Below are positions 8,811 through 17,475 of a stretch of 48,378 nucleotides of DNA, one piece after another. The stretch spans positions 1 to 48,378 of the forward strand of contig VBCA01000043.1 in assembly GCA_005881575.1 (NCBI GenBank). The letters run 5' to 3'. The stretch comes from Betaproteobacteria bacterium (GTDB taxonomy: Bacteria; Pseudomonadota; Gammaproteobacteria; Burkholderiales; SG8-39). The translations under genes were made by a program, and so were the position numbers. Position 1 is the first letter of the stretch. Every line of letters starts with the position of its first letter. The notes under the pieces were generated by a model, which was not told the origin of the DNA, ran no database searches, and worked only from the letters and a program-made list of their open reading frames with translations.

Positions 8811-9092
8811 GTGATCCGCTCCTTTGCCTCGTCCGAGACGGAGCGCTTCTTTGCTACGGGTAAGTCGCGGCGCTTGCCGCCGGAGATCCGCAAACGGGCG
8901 GCGATGCGTCTGACGCAGCTCCACGCGGCGACGACGCTCGAGGACTTGCGCTTTCCGCCTTCGAATCGCCTGGAAGCATTGAAGCACGATCGCAAAGGGC
9001 AGTGGAGCATTCGCATCAACGATCAATGGCGCGTGTGTTTTCGCTTCGAGCGCGGCGATGCATTCGATGTGGAAATTACCGATTACCACTAA
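8811..9092 (+). CDS. higB: HigB-type toxin (RelE/ParE superfamily)
   Basis: A 93-residue toxin of the HigB family, ribosome-dependent mRNA endonucleases. Family features include MIRSFASSETERFF at the start, RLPPEIRKRAAMRL in the helical region, the GQWSIRINDQWRVCFRF core strands and the terminal DVEITDYH. The start is GTG, fixed by the promoter position and family length. The antitoxin gene follows after 12 bases, giving the toxin-first order typical of higBA. An AT-rich promoter and a location between unrelated genes suggest acquisition by transfer. Confidence 0.9.
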   Translation: MIRSFASSETERFFATGKSRRLPPEIRKRAAMRLTQLHAATTLEDLRFPPSNRLEALKHDRKGQWSIRINDQWRVCFRFERGDAFDVEITDYH

Positions 9093-9104
9093 GGAGTAAC
9101 TGAC

Positions 9105-9404
9105 ATGACCGTCAAGAACGGCTTGCCCCCGATTCATCCGGGGGAGTTTCTCAAGGAGGCGCTCGAAGAACTGGGCACGTCCCAGGCCGAATTCGCGCGC
9201 GCCATCGGCGTTTCGCCCATGCGGATCTCCCATGTCGTCAAAGGCACGCGGCCCGTCACGGCAGAGCTGGCGCTGCTATTCGGCCGGGCTTTCGGGCAAT
9301 CACCGCAATACTGGCTCAATCTGCAGGCCGCCTACGATCTGAAGACGGCCCAAAAGGAAATCGGGGGGAGACTGCGCGCGGTGCGCCCGCTGGAGCATGC
9401 TTGA
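9105..9404 (+). CDS. higA: HigA-family antitoxin (XRE helix-turn-helix)
   Basis: A 99-residue protein beginning NGLPPIHPGEFLKEALEELG, the HigA/VapI signature, followed by an XRE helix-turn-helix (TSQAEFARAIGVSPMRISHV) and the family FGQSPQYWLNLQAAYDL segment. It would neutralise the upstream toxin and repress the operon through the palindrome at 8784-8800. A good ribosome site (AAGGAG) precedes the ATG. Its stop at 9402-9404 sits two bases before the next gene's preferred start and overlaps an alternative start of that gene. Confidence 0.92.
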   Translation: MTVKNGLPPIHPGEFLKEALEELGTSQAEFARAIGVSPMRISHVVKGTRPVTAELALLFGRAFGQSPQYWLNLQAAYDLKTAQKEIGGRLRAVRPLEHA

Positions 9405-9405
9405 G

Positions 9406-10380
9406 ATGAAGGCGTTCATTCTGGCGGGCACCTTGCTCGCCGCTGCGCTTTGTGTCCAGCCGGTCAACGCGCAGGAACCGGCCGACTATCCTTCGAAGCC
9501 CATCCACATCCTCGTCGGCTTCACACCCGGCGGCGGGCCGGACATCACCGCGCGCTACGTCGCGCAGAAGCTCGGCAAAGCCTGGAAGCAGCAGGTGATC
9601 GTCGACAACCGCCCGGGCGCGGGCGGCACGCTCGCGGCGGGAATGGTGGCGCGCGCCGCGCCCGACGGCGCGACGATGCTCTCGGTCTCCTCCGCGCACG
9701 CCATCGCGCCCATCCTCTATTCGAATCTCACCTACGACACGTTCAAGGATCTTTCCGGCATCACGCTCTCCGCAGTCTCGAAGTACGTGCTCGTCGTGTC
9801 GCCTTCGCTCGGCATCAAGTCGGTGAAGGAGCTGATCGCGCGGGCGCGCGCGAAGCCCGGGAGCCTCAACTTCTCGTCCGCAGGCGTGGGCAGCGGCACG
9901 CACTTCGCCGGGGAGATGTTCAAGGCGATGGCCGCGATCGATGTCGTGCACGTTCCCGTCAAGGGCATCCCCGAGGCGCTCACCGAGACCCTGACCGGGC
10001 GCGTGCAGTTCTTTATGGCGCCGATCGCGAACGCCGTGGGACAGGTGAAGGAGGGCAAGCTCGCGGGCCTGGGCGTGTCGTCGGCCGCGCGCGACCCCTT
10101 GCTGCCTGAGGTGCCCACCGTCGCGGAGGCCGGCGTTCCCGGCTACGAATCGATCCTGTGGTTTGGGCTGCTCGCCTCGTCCGCCGTCCCGAAACCGATC
10201 GTGACGAAACTCAACCGCGAGATTGTGCGCATCCTCTCCGAGCCCGAAGTGAGACAGCGCTGGATCCCGATCGGCCTGCAGCCGCAGCCGACCACGCCGG
10301 AAGGATTCGACAAGCTGATCCGGGACGACGTGGCGACGTTTACGAAGATTGCGAGAGGGGCGAACCTAAAAGCAGAGTAG
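9406..10380 (+). CDS. Bug-family tripartite tricarboxylate transporter substrate-binding protein
   Basis: A 324-residue periplasmic solute-binding protein of the Bug/TctC family. It has a signal peptide to about residue 20 (CVQPVNAQ), the mature start YPSKPIHILVGFTPGGGPD, the NRPGAGGTLA loop that contacts the carboxylate ligand, and the LPEVPTVAEAGVPGYES segment near the C-terminus. Such proteins are greatly expanded in betaproteobacteria and mostly lack linked membrane subunits, as here. The ligand is unknown. An ATG at 9397 overlapping the antitoxin gene is possible, but GGAG is better spaced for 9406. Confidence 0.9.
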   Translation: MKAFILAGTLLAAALCVQPVNAQEPADYPSKPIHILVGFTPGGGPDITARYVAQKLGKAWKQQVIVDNRPGAGGTLAAGMVARAAPDGATMLSVSSAHAIAPILYSNLTYDTFKDLSGITLSAVSKYVLVVSPSLGIKSVKELIARARAKPGSLNFSSAGVGSGTHFAGEMFKAMAAIDVVHVPVKGIPEALTETLTGRVQFFMAPIANAVGQVKEGKLAGLGVSSAARDPLLPEVPTVAEAGVPGYESILWFGLLASSAVPKPIVTKLNREIVRILSEPEVRQRWIPIGLQPQPTTPEGFDKLIRDDVATFTKIARGANLKAE

Positions 10381-10399
10381 GGCTGAACCCAAGGTCGTT

Positions 10400-10431
10400 T
10401 TAACCCCGGCGGCACCCCCGGCGCGTTTACC
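10400..10431 (+). promoter_or_regulatory. Candidate ECF promoter upstream of the DUF4139 gene
   Basis: TTAACC at 10400-10405 and TTTACC at 10426-10431 are separated by 20 bases. Composition and spacing match the pair before the ECF sigma gene (5677-5708). Transcription would begin near 10438, about 35 bases before the ATG at 10473. If both sites are used by the same ECF sigma factor, the DUF4139 protein is part of its regulon. Confidence 0.4.
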
Positions 10432-10472
10432 GACATTGAATCGGCGTGACGCCGGATGAAAGGGGTTGAACA

Positions 10473-12062
10473 ATGGCGCTTCATCGAAGGACGAGTATTG
10501 GAGCTGGGCTGGTTGCGATGTCACTCGGCTGCGGCGCTGCGATGGCGCAGGACGCATCCCGAATCACCTCCGTGATCCTCTACCCCGGCAGTGCCACGGT
10601 GGAGCGCAGCGTGCGCGTCGTGCCGGGCATGACGCGCCTGGAAATCTCCGGGCTGCCGGCGAATTTCGATCCGCAGACGGTGCGCGTGGAATCGGATCCG
10701 GGCGTGCGCATCGGCGAGGTCTCCACGCAGGACCAGAGCCGCACGGCCGCGTCGAACGCGCGCGAGTCCGCGATCGAGGAAAAAATCCAGGCGCTCAAGG
10801 ACCGGCAGGGGGTGCTCGAGGTCGATGCCAGGTCGGCTCAGATGACCGCCGATTTCATTGCGCGCCTGGGCGCGCCGGCAGGTGACAAGCCCGCGCCTCT
10901 TCCCGGCGCAAGGTCGCTCGCAGAAACGATCGAGGCGGTGCGGCGCGGCGGCGCCGACGCCTTCGGCAGGATCCAGAAGGTGCAGGTGCAAAAGCGCGAG
11001 ATCGACAAGCAGATACGCGCGCTCGAGCGCGATCTCGCGCGGCTGAAGAGCGGCGCGAAGGACGTGCGCACGATCGCGGTCGGCGTTTCCGCCGAGCGGC
11101 CGGGCGAGGTGAGGGTGTCCTACCAGGTGAACGGCGCCGGATGGCGGCCCGCGTACCGCGCGGGCCTCGACTCGGCGGGATCGAAAGTGCTGCTCGAACG
11201 GCAGGGCGCCATCTCCCAGACCACGGGAGAGGACTGGACGAACGTCAGGCTGAAGCTCTCCACCGGCCAGCCGCGGCTCTCGCCCCAAGGGACCGAGCCG
11301 CGCCCGTGGAAGTTGTCCTTGTACAGCCCGAGCGTCGGTGCCGTGTCGGATCTTTCATCTATTCGCGCAGCCGTGGCGCCCACCCAGCGGCTGCGCCAGA
11401 TGGCAGACGAGCCCAAGGCGGAAGCGCCGGTCGAAGTGCAGACCGCGTTCACCACCGAGTTCGAAGTGCCCGGCACGGTGAGCCTGCCTTCCGACGGGCG
11501 CAAGCTGACCGTGTCGCTCGCGAAACTCTCGCTCCCGGCGAAAATGCGCCTGCGCGTGGTGCCGCGGCTGGATGCGGCGGCAATCGTCACCGCAGAGGCC
11601 GAGCGCCCCGAAGGCGTGTGGCTCGCCGGAGACATCCAGCTCTACCGCGACGGTAACTACGTCGGCGCGACGGCCTGGAATCCGCAGTCTTCCGCGGCGC
11701 TCGTCCTGCCTTTCGGCCGCGACAGCCTGGTGCGCGTGAAGGTCGACCGCGCCAAGGACAGGAACGGCTCGGGCGGACTCATCGGCCGGCGCAACGAGCG
11801 CGAGGTGAGCGACCTCTACACGCTCACGAGCTTCCACAAGGCGCCGGTCGAACTCCTGGTATTGGAATCTTCGCCCGTCTCGACCAACGATCAGATCAAG
11901 GTCGAGGCCAAGTTCGATCCGAAACCCACGGAGGAAAACTGGGAAGAGCGCCAGGGCGTGGTCGCCTGGGCGCGCGCCATCGCGCCGAACCAGACGCTGA
12001 AATTCAGCGTGGCTTACACGATCGGTTATCCGAAGGACGGGGCGGTGGTCGGGCTGCCGTAG
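10473..12062 (+). CDS. DUF4139 (MuiA-like) domain-containing exported protein
   Basis: A 529-residue protein with a signal peptide (about residues 1-25). The DUF4140 N-terminal segment (SRITSVILYPGSATVERS) is followed by a coiled-coil stretch around residues 85-200 (IEEKIQALKDRQG, VQVQKREIDKQIRALERDL). The DUF4139 domain fills the C-terminal half, with GWRPAYRAGLDS, QTTGEDWTNVRL and the terminal VVAWARAIAPNQTLKFS. Proteins of this class are periplasmic and have been called mucoidy inhibitor A, but no activity is established. The candidate ECF promoter upstream is shared with the sigma operon 4.7 kb away, suggesting an envelope-stress role. Confidence 0.8.
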   Translation: MALHRRTSIGAGLVAMSLGCGAAMAQDASRITSVILYPGSATVERSVRVVPGMTRLEISGLPANFDPQTVRVESDPGVRIGEVSTQDQSRTAASNARESAIEEKIQALKDRQGVLEVDARSAQMTADFIARLGAPAGDKPAPLPGARSLAETIEAVRRGGADAFGRIQKVQVQKREIDKQIRALERDLARLKSGAKDVRTIAVGVSAERPGEVRVSYQVNGAGWRPAYRAGLDSAGSKVLLERQGAISQTTGEDWTNVRLKLSTGQPRLSPQGTEPRPWKLSLYSPSVGAVSDLSSIRAAVAPTQRLRQMADEPKAEAPVEVQTAFTTEFEVPGTVSLPSDGRKLTVSLAKLSLPAKMRLRVVPRLDAAAIVTAEAERPEGVWLAGDIQLYRDGNYVGATAWNPQSSAALVLPFGRDSLVRVKVDRAKDRNGSGGLIGRRNEREVSDLYTLTSFHKAPVELLVLESSPVSTNDQIKVEAKFDPKPTEENWEERQGVVAWARAIAPNQTLKFSVAYTIGYPKDGAVVGLP

Positions 12063-12170
12063 GCCTCGAGGCGTCACCTCGAGCCGGCATCGCGCCGAAG
12101 CTGTCAGTTGACTGAAAGAAATCGCGGCGACGAAATCGGTAAGTTGTAGGGGACGCACCGGTGACGCACC

Positions 12171-13334
12171 ATGAGCTCCCCGAGCCCGGCGCCGGCGCAT
12201 CCCGTTTCCCCGCCGGCGCGTTTGCCCACTCTCGACGGCCTACGGGCGATCGCGATCCTTCTCGTCGTTCCGCACAATCTCGATCTGATCGCGACGTTCG
12301 ACGGCGCGCAGCTCGTCGTCGCAGCTCTGCATCGGGGGTGGATCGGCGTTCAGCTGTTCTTCGTTCTCAGCGGGTTTCTCATCACCGGCATCCTGCTCGA
12401 TGCCCGCGACGCACCCGATTACTACCGCTCGTTCTTCGTGCGCCGGGCGCTTCGGATTTTTCCGCTCTATTACGCAACGCTGCTCGTCCTGTTCGTTCTT
12501 CTGCCGGCCCTGGGCCTCGTGCCGGCTTCCTTCAAGTGCGATGCGATGGTCGAGCTGTCGTACTGGACCTATTTTTCGAACTGGTACGGGCCATTTCATC
12601 AAGGTCCGGATCCGGTGTCCCACTTCTGGTCGCTTGCGCTGGAGGAGCAGTTCTATCTGCTGTGGCCGTTTGTAATACACCGGCGCAGCGCGGGATGGGT
12701 GATGCGCTTGTGCCTCGCGATCGCTGCGGCAAGCCTGCTGCTCCGGGTCGTCATGCTTCTGGCCGGAACCCCTGCCCAGGCGATCTACCAGTTCCTCGTG
12801 ACGCGCATGGATGCGCTCGCTCTCGGCGGCGCGGCTGCCGCCGCGTTTCGCGTTCCTTCCGCAGCCTCGTGGACGCTGGATCACCGCCGATTCCTGTTGG
12901 GCGCGAGCCTTCTCTCTCTGGTCGGCGGGGCGGTGCTCTCCCGCGGCTATAACTTCACCCACCCCGTGACCCTTTCCCTGGGATTCACATTTCTTGCCGT
13001 CGGGTTTGCGCTGCTGGTCGCTGCGGGAGTGGCGGCGGATCTGCTCGGTGCGGCGGGCTGGCCGGCAGCGTTGCGGTGGTCCTTCCTGCGAAGAGTCGCG
13101 AAGTACAGCTACGCGATGTACGTGCTGAGCGTTCCCCTTCACTTCCTGGTGGGGAAGCCGGTGCTGTCGGCCCTTGGACTGGCCGCGGGCAACTCGATCC
13201 TCGTCGACCTCGCGTACATCATCGTCGGCACGGCGCTCAGCTTTCTTGCCGCCGCGGCATCGTTTCACCTCCTCGAGGTTCATTTCCTGAATCTCAAGGA
13301 CCGCTTTGCACCGCCTTTGCGAGCGGGAGTTTGA
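12171..13334 (+). CDS. Acyltransferase-3 family membrane protein (OafA-like)
   Basis: A 387-residue multi-pass inner-membrane acyltransferase. The start of the domain is explicit: LPTLDGLRAIAILLVVPHN, containing the Arg and His essential in the family. GVQLFFVLSGFLITGIL, FFVRRALRIFPLYY and SHFWSLALEEQFYLLWP follow in canonical order. About ten hydrophobic helices are present. Members acylate (often O-acetylate) lipopolysaccharide, exopolysaccharide or peptidoglycan sugars; the acceptor here is unknown. No SGNH domain is attached. The ATG at 12171 lacks a strong ribosome site. Confidence 0.9.
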   Translation: MSSPSPAPAHPVSPPARLPTLDGLRAIAILLVVPHNLDLIATFDGAQLVVAALHRGWIGVQLFFVLSGFLITGILLDARDAPDYYRSFFVRRALRIFPLYYATLLVLFVLLPALGLVPASFKCDAMVELSYWTYFSNWYGPFHQGPDPVSHFWSLALEEQFYLLWPFVIHRRSAGWVMRLCLAIAAASLLLRVVMLLAGTPAQAIYQFLVTRMDALALGGAAAAAFRVPSAASWTLDHRRFLLGASLLSLVGGAVLSRGYNFTHPVTLSLGFTFLAVGFALLVAAGVAADLLGAAGWPAALRWSFLRRVAKYSYAMYVLSVPLHFLVGKPVLSALGLAAGNSILVDLAYIIVGTALSFLAAAASFHLLEVHFLNLKDRFAPPLRAGV

Positions 13335-13385
13335 TACACTCGAACGCCTATTCCCGGGTCACGCTAAACGCGCAAGGAGAACACG

Positions 13386-14873
13386 ATGTTTCCGACAATC
13401 CGCTCCGCTGTCTTGCTGCTGCTCCTCGTTCCGTTTTCCGTCCGCGCGGGAGTGAGCTGCGAAGACGTGCGCAAGGCTCTCGGGAGCCGTATCGCGGACG
13501 TCAACTGCTTCGCCAGCACTGACCTCACCACCAACAATCCGCTGACGACGCCGGCCAACAATTCGCTGGCCGGTCTTCCGGTGGGCGCCTTTACACCCGT
13601 CACCGATCGCGGAGTGATCGCGCCGAGTGCGGGCAAGCGCACGCCCATCACCAAAACGGTTCCCGGCCTGCAGCTCAACGCGCGCATCGCCTCGGATCCG
13701 ACCGGCCAGGCGCGGTTTCTGCTGCGGCTGCCGAACGACTGGAACGGCCGGCTAGTCGTCGCCGGCGCTTCCGGCACGCGCAGCGAGTTCAACGGCGATT
13801 TCGCGTGGAGCGACTATGCGCTGCAGCAGGGCTACGCCTACGCCTCGCAGAACAAGGGCGTGCTGAACCTGTCCATCGTCACGCTGGTGCCGCCGCCGCC
13901 CGCGGATCCGCTCGCCTGCCGGCTCAACCCGGCGTCCCCGGTGTTCGTGCATTTCTTCGACAACGATCCCGGCCAGCCTTTCACGCGCTGGGCCGAATTC
14001 ATGATCAAGGGGGCGCAGCTCGCGCGCGACGGCGTGAAGGCGGGCTACGGCCGCTCGCCGCGCTTCACCTACGCGGTCGGCACCTCGAACGGCGGTTACC
14101 AGGTGCGCCGCGCGGTCGAGCTGGCGCCTGAGCTCTTCGACGGCGGCGTCGACTGGGAAGGCACCTTTGTCGACGAGCACGCGCCCAATATCCTCACCGA
14201 CCTGCCGCCCGCGATCCTCAATTTCCCGGACTACGCCGCCTCCGGACTCAACGGCGCGGGCACTGCGGCGAAGAACATCATGGCTGCCGGCTATCCGCCC
14301 GACATCGTCGTGGGGACTGCTTCGCTCTGGGGCCTCTACAACGCCCAGTTCTGGGAAGTGACGCAATGCCAGTGGCAGAAGCGGCTCGATCCCGCCTACG
14401 ACACCTACGTCAGCGGGACCGGAACCTACAACTACGTCAGCCGGCTTTCCTTCTCCGACGTCGGCGCGCAGCTCGCCGCCTTCGCCACGACCGGGCAAAT
14501 CCGGCGCCCCCTAGTCACCGTCGCCGGCACCATGGACGCGTTGCTGCCGATCGACCACCACGCGCGGGCGTACGCGCGCAAGGTCGCGGCCGCGTCAAAG
14601 CACAAGCACGACGACGACGGCGACGAGCGCGGCGACAGGAAACCCGCGTACCGCCTGTACGAGATCCAGAACGGCAACCATATCGAGACGTTCCAGGACG
14701 TTTTCCCGCAGCTCGAGCTGATCGAGCCGCACGCGCAGCGCGCCTTCGATCTCCTGGTGCGCCAGGTGGAGGGCAACGTCCCGCTGCCTCCCGACCAGTG
14801 CATCGCTCGCGGCGGGAGCATCGCCGACTCGCCGGCGCAGGCGGGACACTGCGCAAGCCTGTTCGTGCCCTGA
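13386..14873 (+). CDS. Secreted alpha/beta hydrolase with tannase/oligomer-hydrolase-like layout
   Basis: A 495-residue exported enzyme with a signal peptide to about residue 20 and an early Cys pair (GVSCEDVRKALG, VNCFAS). The nucleophile elbow is GTSNGG with Ser234. Plausible triad partners are Asp384 (GTMDALLPIDHH) and His432 (NGNHIETF). A Lys/His/Asp-rich low-complexity insertion lies near residue 405. The C-terminus has two further cysteines (DQCIARGG, GHCASL). The order Ser...Asp...His with such insertions fits tannase/feruloyl-esterase or 3-hydroxybutyrate-oligomer hydrolase relatives; I cannot choose between them. A strong AAGGAG ribosome site precedes the start. Confidence 0.65.
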   Translation: MFPTIRSAVLLLLLVPFSVRAGVSCEDVRKALGSRIADVNCFASTDLTTNNPLTTPANNSLAGLPVGAFTPVTDRGVIAPSAGKRTPITKTVPGLQLNARIASDPTGQARFLLRLPNDWNGRLVVAGASGTRSEFNGDFAWSDYALQQGYAYASQNKGVLNLSIVTLVPPPPADPLACRLNPASPVFVHFFDNDPGQPFTRWAEFMIKGAQLARDGVKAGYGRSPRFTYAVGTSNGGYQVRRAVELAPELFDGGVDWEGTFVDEHAPNILTDLPPAILNFPDYAASGLNGAGTAAKNIMAAGYPPDIVVGTASLWGLYNAQFWEVTQCQWQKRLDPAYDTYVSGTGTYNYVSRLSFSDVGAQLAAFATTGQIRRPLVTVAGTMDALLPIDHHARAYARKVAAASKHKHDDDGDERGDRKPAYRLYEIQNGNHIETFQDVFPQLELIEPHAQRAFDLLVRQVEGNVPLPPDQCIARGGSIADSPAQAGHCASLFVP

Positions 14874-14907
14874 GGCGCGGGCGCTCGACTCTTGCGCCGT
14901 GGTCGGG

Positions 14908-15549
14908 TTACAGGATCCCGATTGCGCGCGACGCGAGGAGCGCGACGATGATCAGTGAAATCATCGACTGCAGCATCGTGAGCGCTTTGGCCCATCGCGA
15001 GAGAACCGGAGTATCCGAAGGGGAAAACGCGGTGCTCGTATTGAAGGCTATGAAAAGGTAATCGATGAACCGCGGGGACCAATGTTTTTCTGCGGTCGTT
15101 TTTGAATACTGCGTCATTTGGGGAAACAGGAACGAACCTTCCGTGTGGGCGCCCCGGCTGTCCCGTCGGTGCGGGCCTCCTGCGTCGAGTCTCCAGTACC
15201 AGAGGGCGAATACGAGAATATTGGCGAGCCAGAGCGCTCCGGCGGATTGCAGCAATGCAGGCGCCGGCTCCACTCGTGTCGGCAGCGCCCTGATCAGGAG
15301 CGCCAGCGACAGAACCAGGGCAAGAGTGATCACTGTGCTCACGATGTAACCCAGAAGACGATTGAGTCTATGGCGTCCTGCGCGATAAGAGATCACCGTC
15401 GGAATCAACAGAACGACAACGACCACGAGAAGCAACCAACGCGGCCCTACGGTAAGGAAAGAGGGAAGCGCGGCATAAATGCCTCCCACGGCAAGAAGCG
15501 CGATGATTGCCGGCCAGCGCGGTTCGGTATTGGAAACGGGCGCGATCAA
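14908..15549 (-). CDS. Multi-pass membrane protein, possible channel-like (DUF1345-type C-terminus)
   Basis: A membrane protein of about 213 residues with five hydrophobic stretches. It ends in FIDYLFIAFNTSTAFSPSDT followed by a final helix, a pattern reminiscent of the DUF1345 and ion-channel pore region. The start is inferred: TTG at 15549 overlaps the stop of the chaperone-modulator gene as TTGA, which would couple translation. Upstream sequence in this frame only re-reads that gene. No ATG or GTG in this frame suits. It is the last gene of the cbpA-cbpM group. Function unknown. Confidence 0.6.
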   Translation of the reverse strand: MIAPVSNTEPRWPAIIALLAVGGIYAALPSFLTVGPRWLLLVVVVVLLIPTVISYRAGRHRLNRLLGYIVSTVITLALVLSLALLIRALPTRVEPAPALLQSAGALWLANILVFALWYWRLDAGGPHRRDSRGAHTEGSFLFPQMTQYSKTTAEKHWSPRFIDYLFIAFNTSTAFSPSDTPVLSRWAKALTMLQSMISLIIVALLASRAIGIL

Positions 15550-15872
15550 GATGGCTGCTGCCTGCGTGGCAGTTTCGCTCGCAGGTCGCGCAGCTCCGTT
15601 TCGAGATCGCGAACGCGCTCGAGCAGGGTCACCACCAGGGCCACCCCGTGCGGGTCCAGGTCGAAGTCCTTGCGCAGGCGGCGCGCGCTCCGTGCGACGA
15701 CCAGCCGGTCCGCCCTGAAGCTCCAATCGCGTGCGTCCGGTTCGATCGGCGCGAGCACTCCGTAATCCACGAGCTCACGCAACTCCGTTTCGGACAGGCC
15801 CGACAGCTCGCACAGTTCTGCGAGCGAGAATTCGTAGTGCTCGTGCAGCCAGGTTGCCTGTTCGATTTTCAT
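15546..15872 (-). CDS. cbpM: Chaperone modulator CbpM-like protein
   Basis: A 108-residue protein with a MerR-like helix-turn-helix ([24 protein letters not shown]) and a helical C-terminus ([22 protein letters not shown]). This is the layout of CbpM, which binds the J-domain of CbpA and inhibits its co-chaperone activity. Its start overlaps the cbpA stop by four bases (ATGA), giving coupled translation and stoichiometric control, and its stop overlaps the likely TTG start of the membrane protein downstream. Confidence 0.85.
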   Translation of the reverse strand: MKIEQATWLHEHYEFSLAELCELSGLSETELRELVDYGVLAPIEPDARDWSFRADRLVVARSARRLRKDFDLDPHGVALVVTLLERVRDLETELRDLRAKLPRRQQPS

Positions 15873-16816
15873 TTCGCCGCCTCCCGCTCGAAATGTCCGC
15901 GCGGGTTGAAGGTCGAAGCCTCGGCGAGCTCCTTGAACAGCGCGCGTTCGCGCCCGCTTGCCGCTGTGGGCACGGCGATCTGGACGATCGCGAAGAGGTC
16001 GCCTTCTCCCGCATGCGGCTTGGGCAAACCGCGACTCGCGAGGCGCAGCCGCTGCCCGGCGTGCGTTCCCGGCGGGACCTTGAGGCTCACCGTTCCGGCG
16101 AGGGTGGGCACCTGCACGCTCGTGCCGAGCACGGCTTCCCAGGGCGCGAGCGGCAGGTCGAGGTAGAGATCGTGGCCGCTCGCGCGAAACAGGCGATGCG
16201 GATGCAAGGCGATGTTGAGGTACAGATCGCCGTCGCGCCCGCCATTCAGGCCTTTGCCTCCCTTGCCGGGGAGGCGCAGGCGCTGGCCGTCGGTTGCGCC
16301 CTTGGGAATGCGCGCCTTGAAGGCGCGCCGCACGCGATGGGGAAAACCCTGCTCGTCGTGCTCGGGTACCTCGAGCTCGAGATCGACCTCGGTGCCGCGA
16401 TAGGCGTCCTCCAGTGAAATGTGCGCGGTGACTTCGTAATCCTCTCCGGGCACGCGGATCTTGCCGCCGCCCGGTCCCGCGCGGCGGCGGCCGCGCGAAA
16501 ATTGCGAGAACAGATCTCCCAGGTCGAGATCGTCGAAGGAGAACTGCCCGCCGCCGAACTGCTTTTCCCAGCCCGGGGGCGGGCGAAAGTCCTGCCCGGG
16601 CTGATGGCTGCCCAGCCGATCGTACGCGGCGCGCTTATCCGGGTCCTTGAGCGTCTCGTAGGCTTCGCCGACCTCCTTGAATTTTTCCTCGGCCCCGGGC
16701 TCCTTGGAAACGTCCGGATGATATTTTCGCGCGAGCTTCCGGTACGCGTTCTTGATCTCCTCGGCGCTCGCCTTGCGGTCCACGCCCATCACGCCGTAGT
16801 AGTCCTTGTATTTCAT
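15869..16816 (-). CDS. cbpA: DnaJ-family curved-DNA-binding co-chaperone CbpA
   Basis: A 315-residue J-domain protein. The J-domain has HPD at residues 33-35. A short Gly/Phe-rich linker (about residues 85-105) and the two beta-sandwich C-terminal substrate-binding domains follow; there is no zinc-finger region, which separates it from DnaJ. It stimulates the DnaK ATPase and in E. coli also binds curved DNA in stationary phase. It heads the cbpA-cbpM-membrane-protein unit. Confidence 0.92.
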   Translation of the reverse strand: MKYKDYYGVMGVDRKASAEEIKNAYRKLARKYHPDVSKEPGAEEKFKEVGEAYETLKDPDKRAAYDRLGSHQPGQDFRPPPGWEKQFGGGQFSFDDLDLGDLFSQFSRGRRRAGPGGGKIRVPGEDYEVTAHISLEDAYRGTEVDLELEVPEHDEQGFPHRVRRAFKARIPKGATDGQRLRLPGKGGKGLNGGRDGDLYLNIALHPHRLFRASGHDLYLDLPLAPWEAVLGTSVQVPTLAGTVSLKVPPGTHAGQRLRLASRGLPKPHAGEGDLFAIVQIAVPTAASGRERALFKELAEASTFNPRGHFEREAAK

Positions 16817-16852
16817 CCCGACTCGGGGCCGCTTCCGCCCGACGGCGTTGCT

Positions 16853-17047
16853 CTAGCGCAGGCGCCCCTTGTTCGACTTGGGTTGCGGCGCCTGAAAAAC
16901 GTAACCCTTTTCTCTGGCATCGGCCAGGCATCCCTCGTAATTCTTGTAGGCCCGGTGGGATTCCGAGACGACCGTCCGGTCCGCGGAAATCTGCTGCCAC
17001 CTCCAGGCGTGGGCGGGGTCGCTGTAGAAGCGCCAGATGATGTTCAT
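16853..17047 (-). CDS. Small conserved hypothetical protein
   Basis: A 64-residue protein, MNIIWRFYSDPAHAWRWQQI onward, with the pattern YKNYEGCLADAREKGY. The aromatic-rich beta start and the short helix with a single Cys recall DUF1508/YegP-like small proteins, but I cannot assign a family firmly. It lies between cbpA and the cold-shock gene on the same strand. There is no signal peptide or membrane helix. Confidence 0.55.
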   Translation of the reverse strand: MNIIWRFYSDPAHAWRWQQISADRTVVSESHRAYKNYEGCLADAREKGYVFQAPQPKSNKGRLR

Positions 17048-17081
17048 CCGCAGAATTTCTCCCAGGGGCGATCGCGAGCGG

Positions 17082-17288
17082 TCACATCGCCTTCAGGTTC
17101 TCCGCCGAGGTCTTGCCGTTCTTGCCCGTGACCAGCTCGTATCCCACCTTCTGGCCTTCGTTCAAGGTGGAAAGGCCGGCCTTCTCCACCGCCGAGACAT
17201 GCACGAACACGTCCTTCGAACCATCGTCTGCCTGAATGAAACCAAAACCCTTCGATGCGTTGAACCACTTCACTTTTCCGGTTGGCAC
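17082..17288 (-). CDS. Cold-shock protein of the CspA family
   Basis: A 68-residue single cold-shock domain: [18 protein letters not shown] (RNP1), DVFVHVSAV (RNP2) and the terminal [11 protein letters not shown]. It binds single-stranded RNA/DNA and melts mRNA secondary structure. The start is GTG at 17288 with an AGGAG ribosome site seven bases upstream; this gives the standard family length, whereas reading further upstream adds residues absent from CspA proteins. The gene is monocistronic and divergent from the NHL-repeat gene. Confidence 0.93.
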   Translation of the reverse strand: MPTGKVKWFNASKGFGFIQADDGSKDVFVHVSAVEKAGLSTLNEGQKVGYELVTGKNGKTSAENLKAM

Positions 17289-17475
17289 AAGTCTCTCCTG
17301 ACGAAAGAAATTGGATTGAAGGCCGGCCCTGGCCGTCACTTTGGCCCGGAGCGACGGAAGCTAGTTTAGTCCAATTCGCCACCGCTGCGCTCACCGGTCT
17401 GCCGTTATACTCGCCCGTTGCAAGAGGAGGAGTCCCCGGCGCACCGCGCCGCAACACCCGCTCAAGGAGGATGTC

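Noticed and set aside
12065-12083. Hairpin CTCGAGG / CCTCGAG after the DUF4139 gene
   Set aside because: There is no T-run after it, so I do not call it a terminator.
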